NCBI GenBank assembly: GCA_029209985.1 | Contig: JARGNZ010000025.1 | Span: forward strand, 1 to 50,771 | Length of the DNA stretch: 50,771 nucleotides | DNA from: Parvibaculaceae bacterium | Lineage (GTDB): Bacteria > Pseudomonadota > Alphaproteobacteria > Parvibaculales > Parvibaculaceae | Direction: 5' to 3' | Shown here: one piece after another, positions 33,935 through 42,091 of the stretch | Layout of the letters: each line of letters begins with the position of its first letter | Numbering within the stretch: the first letter of the stretch is position 1 | Notes under the pieces: model-generated | The model's database searches: none | What the model was told of the DNA's origin: nothing | What the model saw: only the letters and a program-made list of their open reading frames with translations | Made by a program: the position numbers and the translations under genes

Positions 33935-35578
33935 ATGGAACATTTTGATTATATTATTGTTGGCGCGGGTAGTGCTGGCTGTGTGTTGGCAAACCGCTTG
34001 TCTGCGGACCCGACCAAAAAGGTTTTATTGCTGGAAGCTGGCAGCAAAGACACGGATATGATGATCCATATGCCTGCAGGTGTTGGCAAATTGATCAGCA
34101 CTGACAAAGTGAACTGGTACTACAATACCGAAGAGCAAGAGCACATGAATAACCGCAGCCTGTTTTGGCCACGCGGTAAAGTGTTGGGCGGGTCTTCTTC
34201 CATTAACGGCATGATCTACATTCGCGGCCATGGACGTGACTACGATATGTGGCGCCAAATGGGATTGAGTGGCTGGGGCTTCAAAGATGTTTTGCCTTAC
34301 TTCCGTCGTGCTGAAGGCAATGAAAATGGCAATGATGATTTCCATGGTGGCGATGGTCCTCTTGGGGTGACAAACCACCAAAATACCAATGTTCTTTTTG
34401 ATGCGTTTATTGAGGCGGGCAAGCAAGCTGGCCATCCGTACACATCAGACTTTAACGGTGCCCAACAAGAAGGCGTTGGGAACTACCAGTTGACGATTAA
34501 AAATGGTCAACGGTGTAGTGCGGCTAAAGGGTATTTGGTGCCAGCTTTGAAGCGTCCAAACCTTGAAGTGATTACCGAAGCCATGACCTCGCGCATTTTG
34601 TTCAAAGACAAGCGGGCGATTGGTGTTGAGTACATTCAGCAACAAAAAATCAAACAAGTTTATGCCGATGTTGAAGTTCTGCTTTGCGGTGGTGCGGTCA
34701 ATTCACCGCAAACCCTTATGCTGTCAGGCATTGGTGATGGCGAGTATTTGAAGAAATTCGGCATTGATGTCGTTTCGGATTTGCCAGGCGTTGGCCAGAA
34801 CATGCAAGACCACTTGGATGTGATGATCCATACCGAGTGTTTGCAGCCGGTGACCTTGCACAGCCAGATGAACCCGCTACGGGCGTTGAAAACGGGCTTG
34901 CAATATATCCTCACTAAAAAGGGTCTTGGCACGTCGAATGGGTTGGAAGCAGGGGCTTTCTTGAAAACCCGTCCTGAACTCGAAATGCCGGATATTCAAA
35001 TCCACTTCCTTGCTGCGATCATGAAAGACCATGCGCGCGGCGAGTCTGGTGGGCATGGGTTTACGACCCACGTATGTCAGCTGCGTCCAGAAAGCAAAGG
35101 CTTCATTGGGCTGCACAGCACCGACCCTTTCCAGCACGCTCTTATTCAGCCTAACTATCTTGAATCCCAAACGGACCGGGATGTGATGCGTGAAGGGCTA
35201 CGGATTGGCCGGGAAATTCTGGAGCAGCCAGCGATGGCCGCTTATACGGGCAAAGAGCAAGCGCCGGGGTCTCACATTCAAAGTGATGATGATATCGATG
35301 CGTGGATCCGTGACAATGCAGAAACCATTTATCACCCTGTTGGCACAGCCAAAATGGGCAACGACAGCAAAGCGGTTGTGGATGAACGCTGCCGGGTGCG
35401 CGGTGTAGAGGGCCTTCGTGTTGTTGATGCGTCTGTGATGCCGACATTGATTGGCGGTAATACCAATGCGCCAACCATCATGATTGCTGAGAAAATCTCA
35501 GACGATATTTTGGGTAAAGCGCCCTTGCCGTCCGTAGACGTTTCAATTGCAGAAGATCGTGCTTTGGCCTCTGCATAA
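33935..35578 (+). CDS. GMC oxidoreductase, choline dehydrogenase-like
   Basis: A 547-residue FAD enzyme of the GMC family. GAGSAG (10-15) binds FAD, the flavin loop GKVLGGSSSINGMIYIRG follows, and the catalytic His467 (HPVGTAKMG) and Asn509 (GGNTNAPT) are in place. It is close in layout to choline and alkanol dehydrogenases, which oxidise primary alcohols to aldehydes and pass electrons to the respiratory chain. No betaine aldehyde dehydrogenase gene or BetI lies beside it, so choline is not assured. The start at 33935 has GGGGAGAA upstream. A strong terminator follows. Confidence 0.9.
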   Translation: MEHFDYIIVGAGSAGCVLANRLSADPTKKVLLLEAGSKDTDMMIHMPAGVGKLISTDKVNWYYNTEEQEHMNNRSLFWPRGKVLGGSSSINGMIYIRGHGRDYDMWRQMGLSGWGFKDVLPYFRRAEGNENGNDDFHGGDGPLGVTNHQNTNVLFDAFIEAGKQAGHPYTSDFNGAQQEGVGNYQLTIKNGQRCSAAKGYLVPALKRPNLEVITEAMTSRILFKDKRAIGVEYIQQQKIKQVYADVEVLLCGGAVNSPQTLMLSGIGDGEYLKKFGIDVVSDLPGVGQNMQDHLDVMIHTECLQPVTLHSQMNPLRALKTGLQYILTKKGLGTSNGLEAGAFLKTRPELEMPDIQIHFLAAIMKDHARGESGGHGFTTHVCQLRPESKGFIGLHSTDPFQHALIQPNYLESQTDRDVMREGLRIGREILEQPAMAAYTGKEQAPGSHIQSDDDIDAWIRDNAETIYHPVGTAKMGNDSKAVVDERCRVRGVEGLRVVDASVMPTLIGGNTNAPTIMIAEKISDDILGKAPLPSVDVSIAEDRALASA

Positions 35579-35600
35579 CATCGCATTTATGACGAATTTT

Positions 35601-35628
35601 AACGGGTCCCTTCGGGGGCCCGTTTTTT
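35601..35628 (+). terminator. Intrinsic terminator with TTCG loop
   Basis: Bases 35601-35610 pair with 35615-35624 with one wobble, capped by a TTCG tetraloop and followed by a T-tract. Confidence 0.93.
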
Positions 35629-35684
35629 GTGTTTTACGTTTCCTAAATCCAAATATGGTCATCTAAAGGATGAAGGGAGCCTCC

Positions 35685-37052
35685 GTGGCCGGAAAATCAT
35701 CAAAAAGACGCATCAGTCAATCCAGTCTTTGGCAATCTCTTGACGACCATAAAAGGTTTGTACAAAGAGAAGCTGGTGGTAAACGACTGATTTTGTCTTA
35801 CCAAAAAGCTGAAAACTTGGACTTTGCTCAAAGCGATTTGAGTGAAGCTGAACTGGTTGGCATGGAGGCTGTGGGCGCTCATTTTTTTGGTGCGAAAATG
35901 GTGCAGGCCAATTTGTTCGGGGCCAACCTTCAACGGGCCAACTTGGTTGGTGCAGATTTGAGCCGGGCAGATTTGCGTGGATGTAGTTTGTACCGCGCTG
36001 ATTTGCGTGAGGTAGATCTGACGGACGCTGATCTGCGCGATGGTTCCATCATGGAGCAAAGCGATGATGGGGAGTTGAGTTATATTGATCGGGGAGACCC
36101 ATCGGCGCGGTTAGATGAAGCTAATTTGAGCAGTGCCAATTTGGCAAATGCTCGGTTGGGACGTTTGGTCGGGCATGGTGCCGATTTGAGCCAAGCCAAC
36201 TTGGAGGGTGCACGTCTCAAAGGCTGTGATTTATCGGGTGCTAATTTGAGCGGTGCGGTGCTCACTGGGGCTGATCTCAGCAACGCAAATCTGACGAACT
36301 GTGATTTGCGAGGGGCGAGCCTGACAGGATCGGTTTTAGATGGATGTAATCTGGACGGGGCAAACCTCACATCCGCACAATTCTCTCGCGGGGCGTTAGA
36401 CGATGTTGCGTCTATGGAAGGGGTGTCTTTACCGGCTGGACGTGAGACTTTGGGGCAGACGATCAGCGAAATAGTTGAGCTTCACCGTAAGTGGATTGTG
36501 ACCGCCGGGCGGGAAGGGAAACAAGCTAAGTTTGAAGGGATTGACCTGACTGGACTGGATGCTGCCGAAGTTGAATTGTCGGCGGCTAATCTTACCGGGT
36601 GTTTGCTGGCGGAATCGCGATTGATTGATGGCAATTTTTCCATGACAGACTTTAGCAATGCGATGCTTGCCAATGTCGATTTTGAGGGGTCGGATTTGCG
36701 CGGGGCTTGTTTTGTGGGTGCTATTATGCACGGCGCACGTATGGCCTATGTGGATCTGTCTTCCATGCCGATTGCAGGGGGGCACGGGCGTATATGGCCC
36801 AGCAATTTTACGGGCGCAAACCTGTCTGCCAGTGAATTTACCGAGGCAAATTTGACCGGTGTTAATTTTGAAGGGGCGACGCTGATTGGCGCAGACCTAC
36901 GCGGGGCGATTGTCAAAGGGGCAAGCTTCGTGGATGCAGATTTAACCGGTGCAGATTTGCGCGAGATAGATTTGTCTGTATGCGATTTACGCGGCGCTAT
37001 TGGTGTGCGCGACCGATTGGCAGAAGCCATCAACCGGATTACGGGTCACTAA
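35685..37052 (+). CDS. Pentapeptide-repeat protein
   Basis: About 455 residues, with two blocks of A(D/N)LxG-type pentapeptides, at about 70-240 and 285-440, joined by a repeat-free helical stretch (about 250-280, SLPAGRETLGQTISEIVELHRKW). Such repeats fold as right-handed quadrilateral beta-helices. Some protect DNA gyrase, others have no known role. The likely start is the GTG at 35685, with AAGGGAG five bases upstream; an ATG at 35670 would add five residues. It lies after the GMC terminator and before a PAS gene on the opposite strand. No binding partner can be named. Confidence 0.85.
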   Translation: MAGKSSKRRISQSSLWQSLDDHKRFVQREAGGKRLILSYQKAENLDFAQSDLSEAELVGMEAVGAHFFGAKMVQANLFGANLQRANLVGADLSRADLRGCSLYRADLREVDLTDADLRDGSIMEQSDDGELSYIDRGDPSARLDEANLSSANLANARLGRLVGHGADLSQANLEGARLKGCDLSGANLSGAVLTGADLSNANLTNCDLRGASLTGSVLDGCNLDGANLTSAQFSRGALDDVASMEGVSLPAGRETLGQTISEIVELHRKWIVTAGREGKQAKFEGIDLTGLDAAEVELSAANLTGCLLAESRLIDGNFSMTDFSNAMLANVDFEGSDLRGACFVGAIMHGARMAYVDLSSMPIAGGHGRIWPSNFTGANLSASEFTEANLTGVNFEGATLIGADLRGAIVKGASFVDADLTGADLREIDLSVCDLRGAIGVRDRLAEAINRITGH

Positions 37053-37103
37053 TTTTCGGTCACTCATGTCCCCAACCATTCATTTTTTTGTCGCGCTATT
37101 AAA

Positions 37104-37138
37104 AACGCCCCGCCGACGTTTTGTCGAAGCGGGGCGTT
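37104..37138 (-). terminator. Terminator for the PAS gene
   Basis: AACGCCCCGC (37104-37113) pairs with GCGGGGCGTT (37129-37138), with an inner CGAC/GTCG pairing. The A-run before it (37101-37105) becomes a T-tract on the minus strand, so it mainly serves the PAS gene that ends at 37176. Confidence 0.85.
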
Positions 37139-37175
37139 GAAATAAATGGGGGACAGAGCATCCCATCAAATTTTT

Positions 37176-37844
37176 CTAGTGGGCATCATCGGCAGTTGGT
37201 GCTTCTGATTTGATCAGTCTCAAATAGGGACGTTCTGACTTTAAGCGCGCGCGGCGTGTGGTTAAAGAACTCACCATTGAAATAGGGCGCGGTGGTGCTT
37301 CTCTTGAAATGCGGCTGGCAATTGCGGCAACGGCTGGGGCAACTGGCATTTGTGCAGGATCAAGCAATTGCATACGGTCAATCCATTGGCGGGTGAGGAC
37401 GTGTTCGCCCAGCCATGGTAGATCGTTCATGGGAACGGCCGCGCCTAGAATGCGCGTGATTTCGCCGTTCTCTTGGGCCAAAGGCAGCAGCATCATTTCC
37501 ATATTTACTTGGCGTTCGTCAGCGGTCTGAGCGGTGTATTCCACCAACCCTACTGTTGCGCTACTTGTCACATCATTGAGGAGGTGCGTCATGTTTTCGA
37601 GGCACTCATCTTGCCACATGGAAAGCAGGTTATGACGCCGAAATTCCATGCCGTATGCATTGCACAAGCCTGTGCCTGCAAGGCGGAAACGATAGGACCA
37701 TTTGTCTGACCGTTCCAAAATGAAAACGTAAGGTAGGAGGCGTTTGATTTCGCGCGGTTCAATTTCGCTGCGGCGAGGTGCAATCCGTTCTGATCGAATT
37801 GAATTCCAATATTCAAACAGTGCTTTTGTCGTTTTGTGTTTCAT
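37176..37844 (-). CDS. PAS_5-type PAS domain protein
   Basis: A 222-residue protein with the PAS_5 pattern common in alphaproteobacteria: FEYWNSIRSERIAPRRSEIEPREIKRLLPYVFILER at the N-terminus, then YRFRLAGTGLCNAYGMEFRRHNLLSMW (about 50-77) and LPLAQENGEITRILGAAVPM. No output domain is attached; the C-terminal 60 residues are basic and unstructured in appearance. Ligand and partner are unknown. It is divergent from the secreted protein at 38453 across 608 bases. Confidence 0.88.
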   Translation of the reverse strand: MKHKTTKALFEYWNSIRSERIAPRRSEIEPREIKRLLPYVFILERSDKWSYRFRLAGTGLCNAYGMEFRRHNLLSMWQDECLENMTHLLNDVTSSATVGLVEYTAQTADERQVNMEMMLLPLAQENGEITRILGAAVPMNDLPWLGEHVLTRQWIDRMQLLDPAQMPVAPAVAAIASRISREAPPRPISMVSSLTTRRARLKSERPYLRLIKSEAPTADDAH

Positions 37845-38452
37845 TGATCTTGCTCTGTCCCAATTCCGTCCTCTCTATAGGCGATGCGTATCGGCATCCT
37901 TCTAAAGAGAGTAAGGCGTCGGGAGTCCCCGATGTCTGTTTCACTTGGCTGTCTGGCCGTTTCGAATTGATACATTTTCCGAAACAATCAAACTGATGGG
38001 CTAGGAAGAGCAGAAAGCGTGCCAAGCATTAACATTTGAGCGGGGATTGTGGGGGCGAAAATCTCACTCATACTAAAAACTCTCATAAAAACAATTAGTT
38101 ACACTTTAGGTTTGTTTGGGGTGATGAGTTGTAAAACTTAATGCGGTTTGTAAAGTTTCTCTGTTTTTCCCTCATTTTCGCTCATCGGTTCTCAATGAAA
38201 TACACTTGGGTGTGTCTTGAATGGACGTGTTTAAGTGGAATCTTAGGAAGATGTTAGCGATGTCTTTCAGGAAGTGCTAGCGCTACTTGATACTTCCTCT
38301 TGCGCGAAGTTAAAAAAGATAGGGGTGGGGTGTTGGATCAAATTTGACGTAATATTGAACGATCAAATGAGCGATCCAAAAGCGGCACGGGATATGCATT
38401 TTCTCCAGCAAACAATGAAAATATATGCTTTCAGCGCAATTGGAGTACCAAA
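37845..38452. other. 608-base intergenic region upstream of secreted protein
   Basis: No gene was found. It contains an inverted repeat AGGAAGT...ACTTCCT (38269-38275 with 38292-38298, with GCTAGC inside) and a direct repeat GATCAAAT (38336-38343 and 38361-38368), both within 190 bases of the 38453 start. They could be regulator sites or leader structure. No -35/-10 pair was fixed. Confidence 0.4.
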
Positions 38453-39325
38453 ATGGAACAGAAATTCGATATTCGTGGTGTTGTCCTTGCCGGTGTTGTC
38501 TCGGTTTCAGCCATTGCTTTGATGTCCCTTGTTGACGCACGTTATGGACCAGTGTCTGCGTGGGAAGATGATGGGTGTAATTCAGGCTGTGAGCCGGAGC
38601 CAGAACCAGAAGATTGTGGTTGTGATGACGGTGGCGGCCATGGGCATGGCGACAAGACGAAAGTGAAAGTTGATATCGACATGGACCTTGAGGTGAACGT
38701 CGATATTGAGAACAACATCACAGTTGATGCGTCTTCAAATGCAAACGCAAATGCGGGGGCACGAGCTGCTGCACGTGGTATTGGCCAAGCATCTGCGGTT
38801 GCAAATGCACGGGCAAAATCGGGTCGTCGCCGGACTGGTGGGGGCGGCGGTACGTCAATCGTATATGCGCCCAACATTGCTGGCCCTATCGGTAATTTGA
38901 ATGTCGTGGTTGAAAAAGACGTGCGCGAATTGAAACCGGTTCAAGCCTATTGCTTGGATGCCAAAGGTTTGCAGGAAGCCGCGATCACCAAAACAAGTGG
39001 CCAGACCATTGATGTAGGCACCTATCAAGGGGAAGTCTTTCAATGTGTCGCAGGCACTATGATGGTGGCCACTATCGGTAAAATGAGCGAAGGCTCTATG
39101 GCTGATTATACTCGTGGTTACCAAATTGAATGCCAGGACGGGGAAGCCCTTTCTGTTAATGGAACAGGACGCCTTGCTTGTACCGCAGCGTCTGGTCCGA
39201 TCTATACAGCCAATGCATCAAGTGCCCGGTTTGCGCAGGTTATTTTGCGCAAAGGCGGCCGGTCACGCCAATCTGTTGCCGCCGGCGGTGGCATGACCCA
39301 CTTTAGCGGTGGCGTGGGCTACTAA
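38453..39325 (+). CDS. Unrecognised secreted Cys/Asp/Asn-Ala-rich protein, possible surface fibre or adhesin
   Basis: A 290-residue protein with an N-terminal hydrophobic signal (about 10-28). The mature region has distinct parts. Residues 41-62 form an acidic cysteine cluster (C42, C46, C55, C57, with PEPEPE). A short HGHGDK follows. Residues 69-92 alternate charged and hydrophobic residues (KVKVDIDMDLEVNVD), suiting a beta-strand. Residues 94-125 are Asn/Ala-rich (ANANAGARAAARG). Residues 126-135 are Arg/Gly. A probable globular domain (about 136-265) has four more cysteines. I recognise no family. GGAG precedes the ATG. The gene is convergent with an HfaB/CsgG-like lipoprotein, which hints at secretion to the surface. 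Confidence 0.75.
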   Translation: MEQKFDIRGVVLAGVVSVSAIALMSLVDARYGPVSAWEDDGCNSGCEPEPEPEDCGCDDGGGHGHGDKTKVKVDIDMDLEVNVDIENNITVDASSNANANAGARAAARGIGQASAVANARAKSGRRRTGGGGGTSIVYAPNIAGPIGNLNVVVEKDVRELKPVQAYCLDAKGLQEAAITKTSGQTIDVGTYQGEVFQCVAGTMMVATIGKMSEGSMADYTRGYQIECQDGEALSVNGTGRLACTAASGPIYTANASSARFAQVILRKGGRSRQSVAAGGGMTHFSGGVGY

Positions 39326-39354
39326 GCTCCAGCACTGGCACTTATCGGTTGATA

Positions 39355-39388
39355 AAAACCCCTGAAGCTGAATGGCTTCAGGGGTTTT
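39355..39388 (+). terminator. Intrinsic terminator after secreted protein
   Basis: Bases 39355-39368 pair perfectly with 39375-39388 (14 pairs), capped by a six-base loop and ending in Ts. Confidence 0.93.
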
Positions 39389-39453
39389 TCGTGGGTATTT
39401 TCTTTTATATATAAATGTCTCCCATACCGCACAAATGCTTCCCCTCACACCCA

Positions 39454-39608
39454 CGTCATTGCCGGACTTGTTCCGGCAATCCATCTTTCCTCAGGGATGG
39501 CCTATCTGGTGTCGGCGGGACTGTCGTTTGGTAGGGCGGAGAGGGCGTGGAAACGTGACTATTGTCCCTGCGGCTTCTTGGATCTCCGGGACAAGCCCGA
39601 AGATGACG
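39454..39608. repeat. Composite palindromic repeat, unit 1 of 2
   Basis: The left arm (CGTCATTGCCGGAC...) and right arm (...GAAGATGACG) are inverted copies of about 30 bases around a core of about 95. The core matches that of unit 2 almost base for base over its length. Part of the repeat family also found near 1 and 45914-46459. Confidence 0.85.
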
Positions 39609-39746
39609 CTTTGGGGCGTGGGGATGAGGGAGGTGGTTGTCTAGGTGTGTACAGTTTTGCGGGGGGTACATTGGTGGAGGCCCGTTGTCCACCAGCAACC
39701 ACGATCATTCCACAAACATCTCCCACCTCTCGTCTCCCAGCACCCA

Positions 39747-39901
39747 CGTCATTGCCGGACTTGTTCCGGCAATCCATCCCTCCTCAGGGATGGCCTATCT
39801 GGTGTCGGCGGTACTGTCGTTTGGTAGGGCGGAGAGGGCGTGGAAACGTGACTATTGTTCCTGTGGCTTATTGGATCTCCGGGACAAGCCCGAAGATGAC
39901 G
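39747..39901. repeat. Composite palindromic repeat, unit 2 of 2
   Basis: Same length and orientation as the unit 293 bases upstream, with only scattered substitutions. Arms and core both match, suggesting tandem duplication. Reading frames running through it are artefacts of the palindrome. Confidence 0.85.
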
Positions 39902-39991
39902 CTTTGGGGTGTGGGGGAAGCGATGATGCGGTCTATTGAGCCTTGGCGTTGGGTTTCTTCACGCACTGGCGCTCTCAAATAGGCACAAAAA

Positions 39992-40015
39992 AAAGGAGGG
40001 TCGAAACCCTCCTTT
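39992..40015 (-). terminator. Terminator for the HfaB-like gene
   Basis: AAAGGAGGGT (39992-40001) pairs with ACCCTCCTTT (40006-40015). The long A-run at 39987-39994 becomes a T-tract on minus. A further stem (40044-40052 with 40057-40065) lies between this and the stop at 40077. Confidence 0.88.
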
Positions 40016-40076
40016 GAAGTTGGCTCTCAGGCTATCAGGAAGTGAAAACCTCTGAAGAGGTTTTCGTCCCCCCAGA

Positions 40077-41123
40077 TTAGTTTACACCGCCACGCAGACC
40101 TGAGTTGAAGGTCGGCTCAGCGTAGTAGTTGTAAGGGCTGGAGACAGCGCGTTCTGGTGTGGTGGTGGCAACACGGGCTGTGTAAGGGGCCGGGGCTGCT
40201 TGTGCAGAACGCGTGTTCGCAGTGTTTGGGGCTTTGAAATCGATTTTACCCATTGGGTCGTTCTTGTTGATTTCGCGGCATGTTGCAGGGCGCACGTTGT
40301 GCAAAGGTACCATCATTTCCAGTACGGCGCGTTCGATGACAGAGCGGACGGCAAGTTGAAGTGGCTCAACTGAATATTCGTCGACCCCGATGTCAAAGAT
40401 GTTGCCGCCGAAGAAGTCAAACACACCTGCGCCGATTTCTTGGCCGATGATTTGTTTCTGGTAAGACACAACGTCCACCACTTCGAGGGTTTTTGAATTT
40501 ACCAAGCGCAGGTCAAGACCGATGTTCATTACGAACAGGTTCATGCTGCCAGAGGCTTGCAAGGGTGTTGCGCCGGTTTCAGAGAACAAACCATCTACAC
40601 GACCGTTGCGAATGTCGTAGTTCAATTCTGTGATCCCACCAACAAGGTAGTAATCAGAACCAGGCATGACACCTGCGTTGATGCGGCGATAGTCACCGTC
40701 TGACGCGCCGATCAATTTGTTGTTGGCGTATTTCAATTCCAATTCGGTGATGGCTGTATCGAAGCGTTCGACCAAACGGATGCCGGATTTGTTCAATGCG
40801 GACATGGCCATCAAAGCAGCGCCTTGGGTGACCTTGTGGCCGCCCTCGTCTTCTACTTTACCAGTGTAATCGCGGATGTTGCCAACAGCAACGCGCAAGG
40901 GGCTGCTTGTTTGGCGAATTTGTGTGCCAATGCAACGCAGTGCGCTTGAATAAGGTGTTTCATTGTCGATAACTGGTGCGTCACCGATGGGGGTGGTGTA
41001 GCGCCCGTCTTCGCGTGCGTTGGGGGAGATGCAGCCTGTAAGCGCTAGGGCAAGGCCGACAACGCCGAGAACTTTTTTGGGTGCTGACAGTGTCGTCATC
41101 AAAGACGTAACTTCCGTAAACAT
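40077..41123 (-). CDS. hfaB: HfaB/CsgG-family outer-membrane lipoprotein
   Basis: A 348-residue lipoprotein with lipobox LTGC (Cys31). The conserved blocks RVAVGNIRDYTGKVE, KVTQGAALMAMSAL, LVERFDT and ELKYANNKLI (about 77-138) match the HfaB branch of CsgG-like proteins. In Caulobacter, HfaB anchors the holdfast together with HfaA and HfaD; CsgG forms a nonameric pore that exports curli subunits. Here neither hfaA nor hfaD is adjacent. AGGAG eight bases before 41123 supports the start. The C-terminal 60 residues are disordered-looking. A pore or anchor role is inferred from family. Confidence 0.85.
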   Translation of the reverse strand: MFTEVTSLMTTLSAPKKVLGVVGLALALTGCISPNAREDGRYTTPIGDAPVIDNETPYSSALRCIGTQIRQTSSPLRVAVGNIRDYTGKVEDEGGHKVTQGAALMAMSALNKSGIRLVERFDTAITELELKYANNKLIGASDGDYRRINAGVMPGSDYYLVGGITELNYDIRNGRVDGLFSETGATPLQASGSMNLFVMNIGLDLRLVNSKTLEVVDVVSYQKQIIGQEIGAGVFDFFGGNIFDIGVDEYSVEPLQLAVRSVIERAVLEMMVPLHNVRPATCREINKNDPMGKIDFKAPNTANTRSAQAAPAPYTARVATTTPERAVSSPYNYYAEPTFNSGLRGGVN

Positions 41124-41488
41124 AGTTGAACTCCTGAGTGCCTGATATGCGCCATTTTTGGCTGCGTATTTATTGTTGTGAACCTAAGAGAGCAACAGGC
41201 ATGCCAACACGGGTGGTTGCAGGCTGGGGGCGGAATTCTGCGGTTTTCATAGTTAACAGCGTTTAAGGAAATCTCTTGCGTGTCCCAGTTCGTGTCACAA
41301 TTCGGGACAAAGGGCGCTTTTTGTTAAATGTTGAACGACCGCTTTGAGGCGACGTTTCAAATTGGAACAAATGCCGTGTTTCGTTTGGGGCGCGGCGGTC
41401 ATTATTGGATATTCAGCGCCAATCGTTTGCGTAGAACCTAGGGCGTTGGGGGCACTTATGTTACCTTTTCCAAAAATGGGAGGTGAAG
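41124..41488. other. 365-base gap upstream of hfaB-like gene
   Basis: Divergent spacer between the hfaB-like gene and the HCCA isomerase. It contains a possible stem GTCCC...GGGAC near 41282-41308. No gene, repeat or clear promoter box was supported. Confidence 0.35.
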
Positions 41489-42091
41489 ATGGCGACGTTG
41501 GAATTTTATTTTGATTGTTCAAGCCCTTGGACTTATTTGGCCTTTAGTCAGATTGAAGCGGTGGTAGAGCGCACGGGGGCTGAAATCCTTTGGAAGCCGA
41601 TCCTTGTGGGCGGTGTTTTTAATGCGGTGAATAAGGATGTGTATGAGACACGGGCAAACCCACATCCGGTGAAGAGCCGCCATTATGTAAAGGACCTGCG
41701 CGATTGGGCGCGATTTTGCGGCATTAAAATCGGCAATCCGCCTGTTTTTCCGGTGAATTCTGTAAAGGCCATGCGGGGGGCTTTTGTGGCGATGGACGAG
41801 GGGAAATTGCCTGCCTATGTCGGGGATGTCTTTAAGACTTATTGGGAAGATCTCGAAGATATTTCGCAAGATAGCGTGCTAGAGACGATTTGTGGCCGGG
41901 TTGGTTTGGATTGGGCGTTGTTTTCGGCACGTATAAAAGAACAAGACATCAAGGACCGTTTGCGGCACAACACGGATGACGTGATTGCACGGGGTGGCTT
42001 TGGCTCTCCGACGATGTTTGTAAACACGGATGATATGTATTTTGGCAATGATCGGTTGCCTTTAGTGGAGGCTGCGCTGCGGAATGTCTGA
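41489..42091 (+). CDS. 2-hydroxychromene-2-carboxylate isomerase (DsbA/GST-kappa family)
   Basis: A 200-residue protein of the GST-kappa/HCCA isomerase group. The N-terminus LEFYFDCSSPWTYLAFSQI carries the active-site serines just after Cys10, and WKPILVGGVFNAVN and VFPVNSVKAMRGA are typical. HCCA isomerases act in naphthalene breakdown and use glutathione, but general homologs are common and the natural substrate is not known. The start at 41489 has GGGAGG upstream; a GTG at 41483 overlaps that site. It overlaps the next gene by eight bases. Confidence 0.88.
   Translation: MATLEFYFDCSSPWTYLAFSQIEAVVERTGAEILWKPILVGGVFNAVNKDVYETRANPHPVKSRHYVKDLRDWARFCGIKIGNPPVFPVNSVKAMRGAFVAMDEGKLPAYVGDVFKTYWEDLEDISQDSVLETICGRVGLDWALFSARIKEQDIKDRLRHNTDDVIARGGFGSPTMFVNTDDMYFGNDRLPLVEAALRNV

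Noticed and set aside
33935-35578. Calling this gene betA
   Set aside because: GMC members are hard to separate by eye, and no betB, betI or choline transporter is adjacent.
39372-39982. Overlapping frames on both strands, including VIAGLVPAIH-like peptides
   Set aside because: They are translations of the palindromic repeat, a known annotation artefact.
41295-41522. A 75-residue minus-strand frame overlapping the HCCA isomerase start
   Set aside because: It covers the well-supported ribosome-binding site and start of the isomerase, and has no recognisable content.
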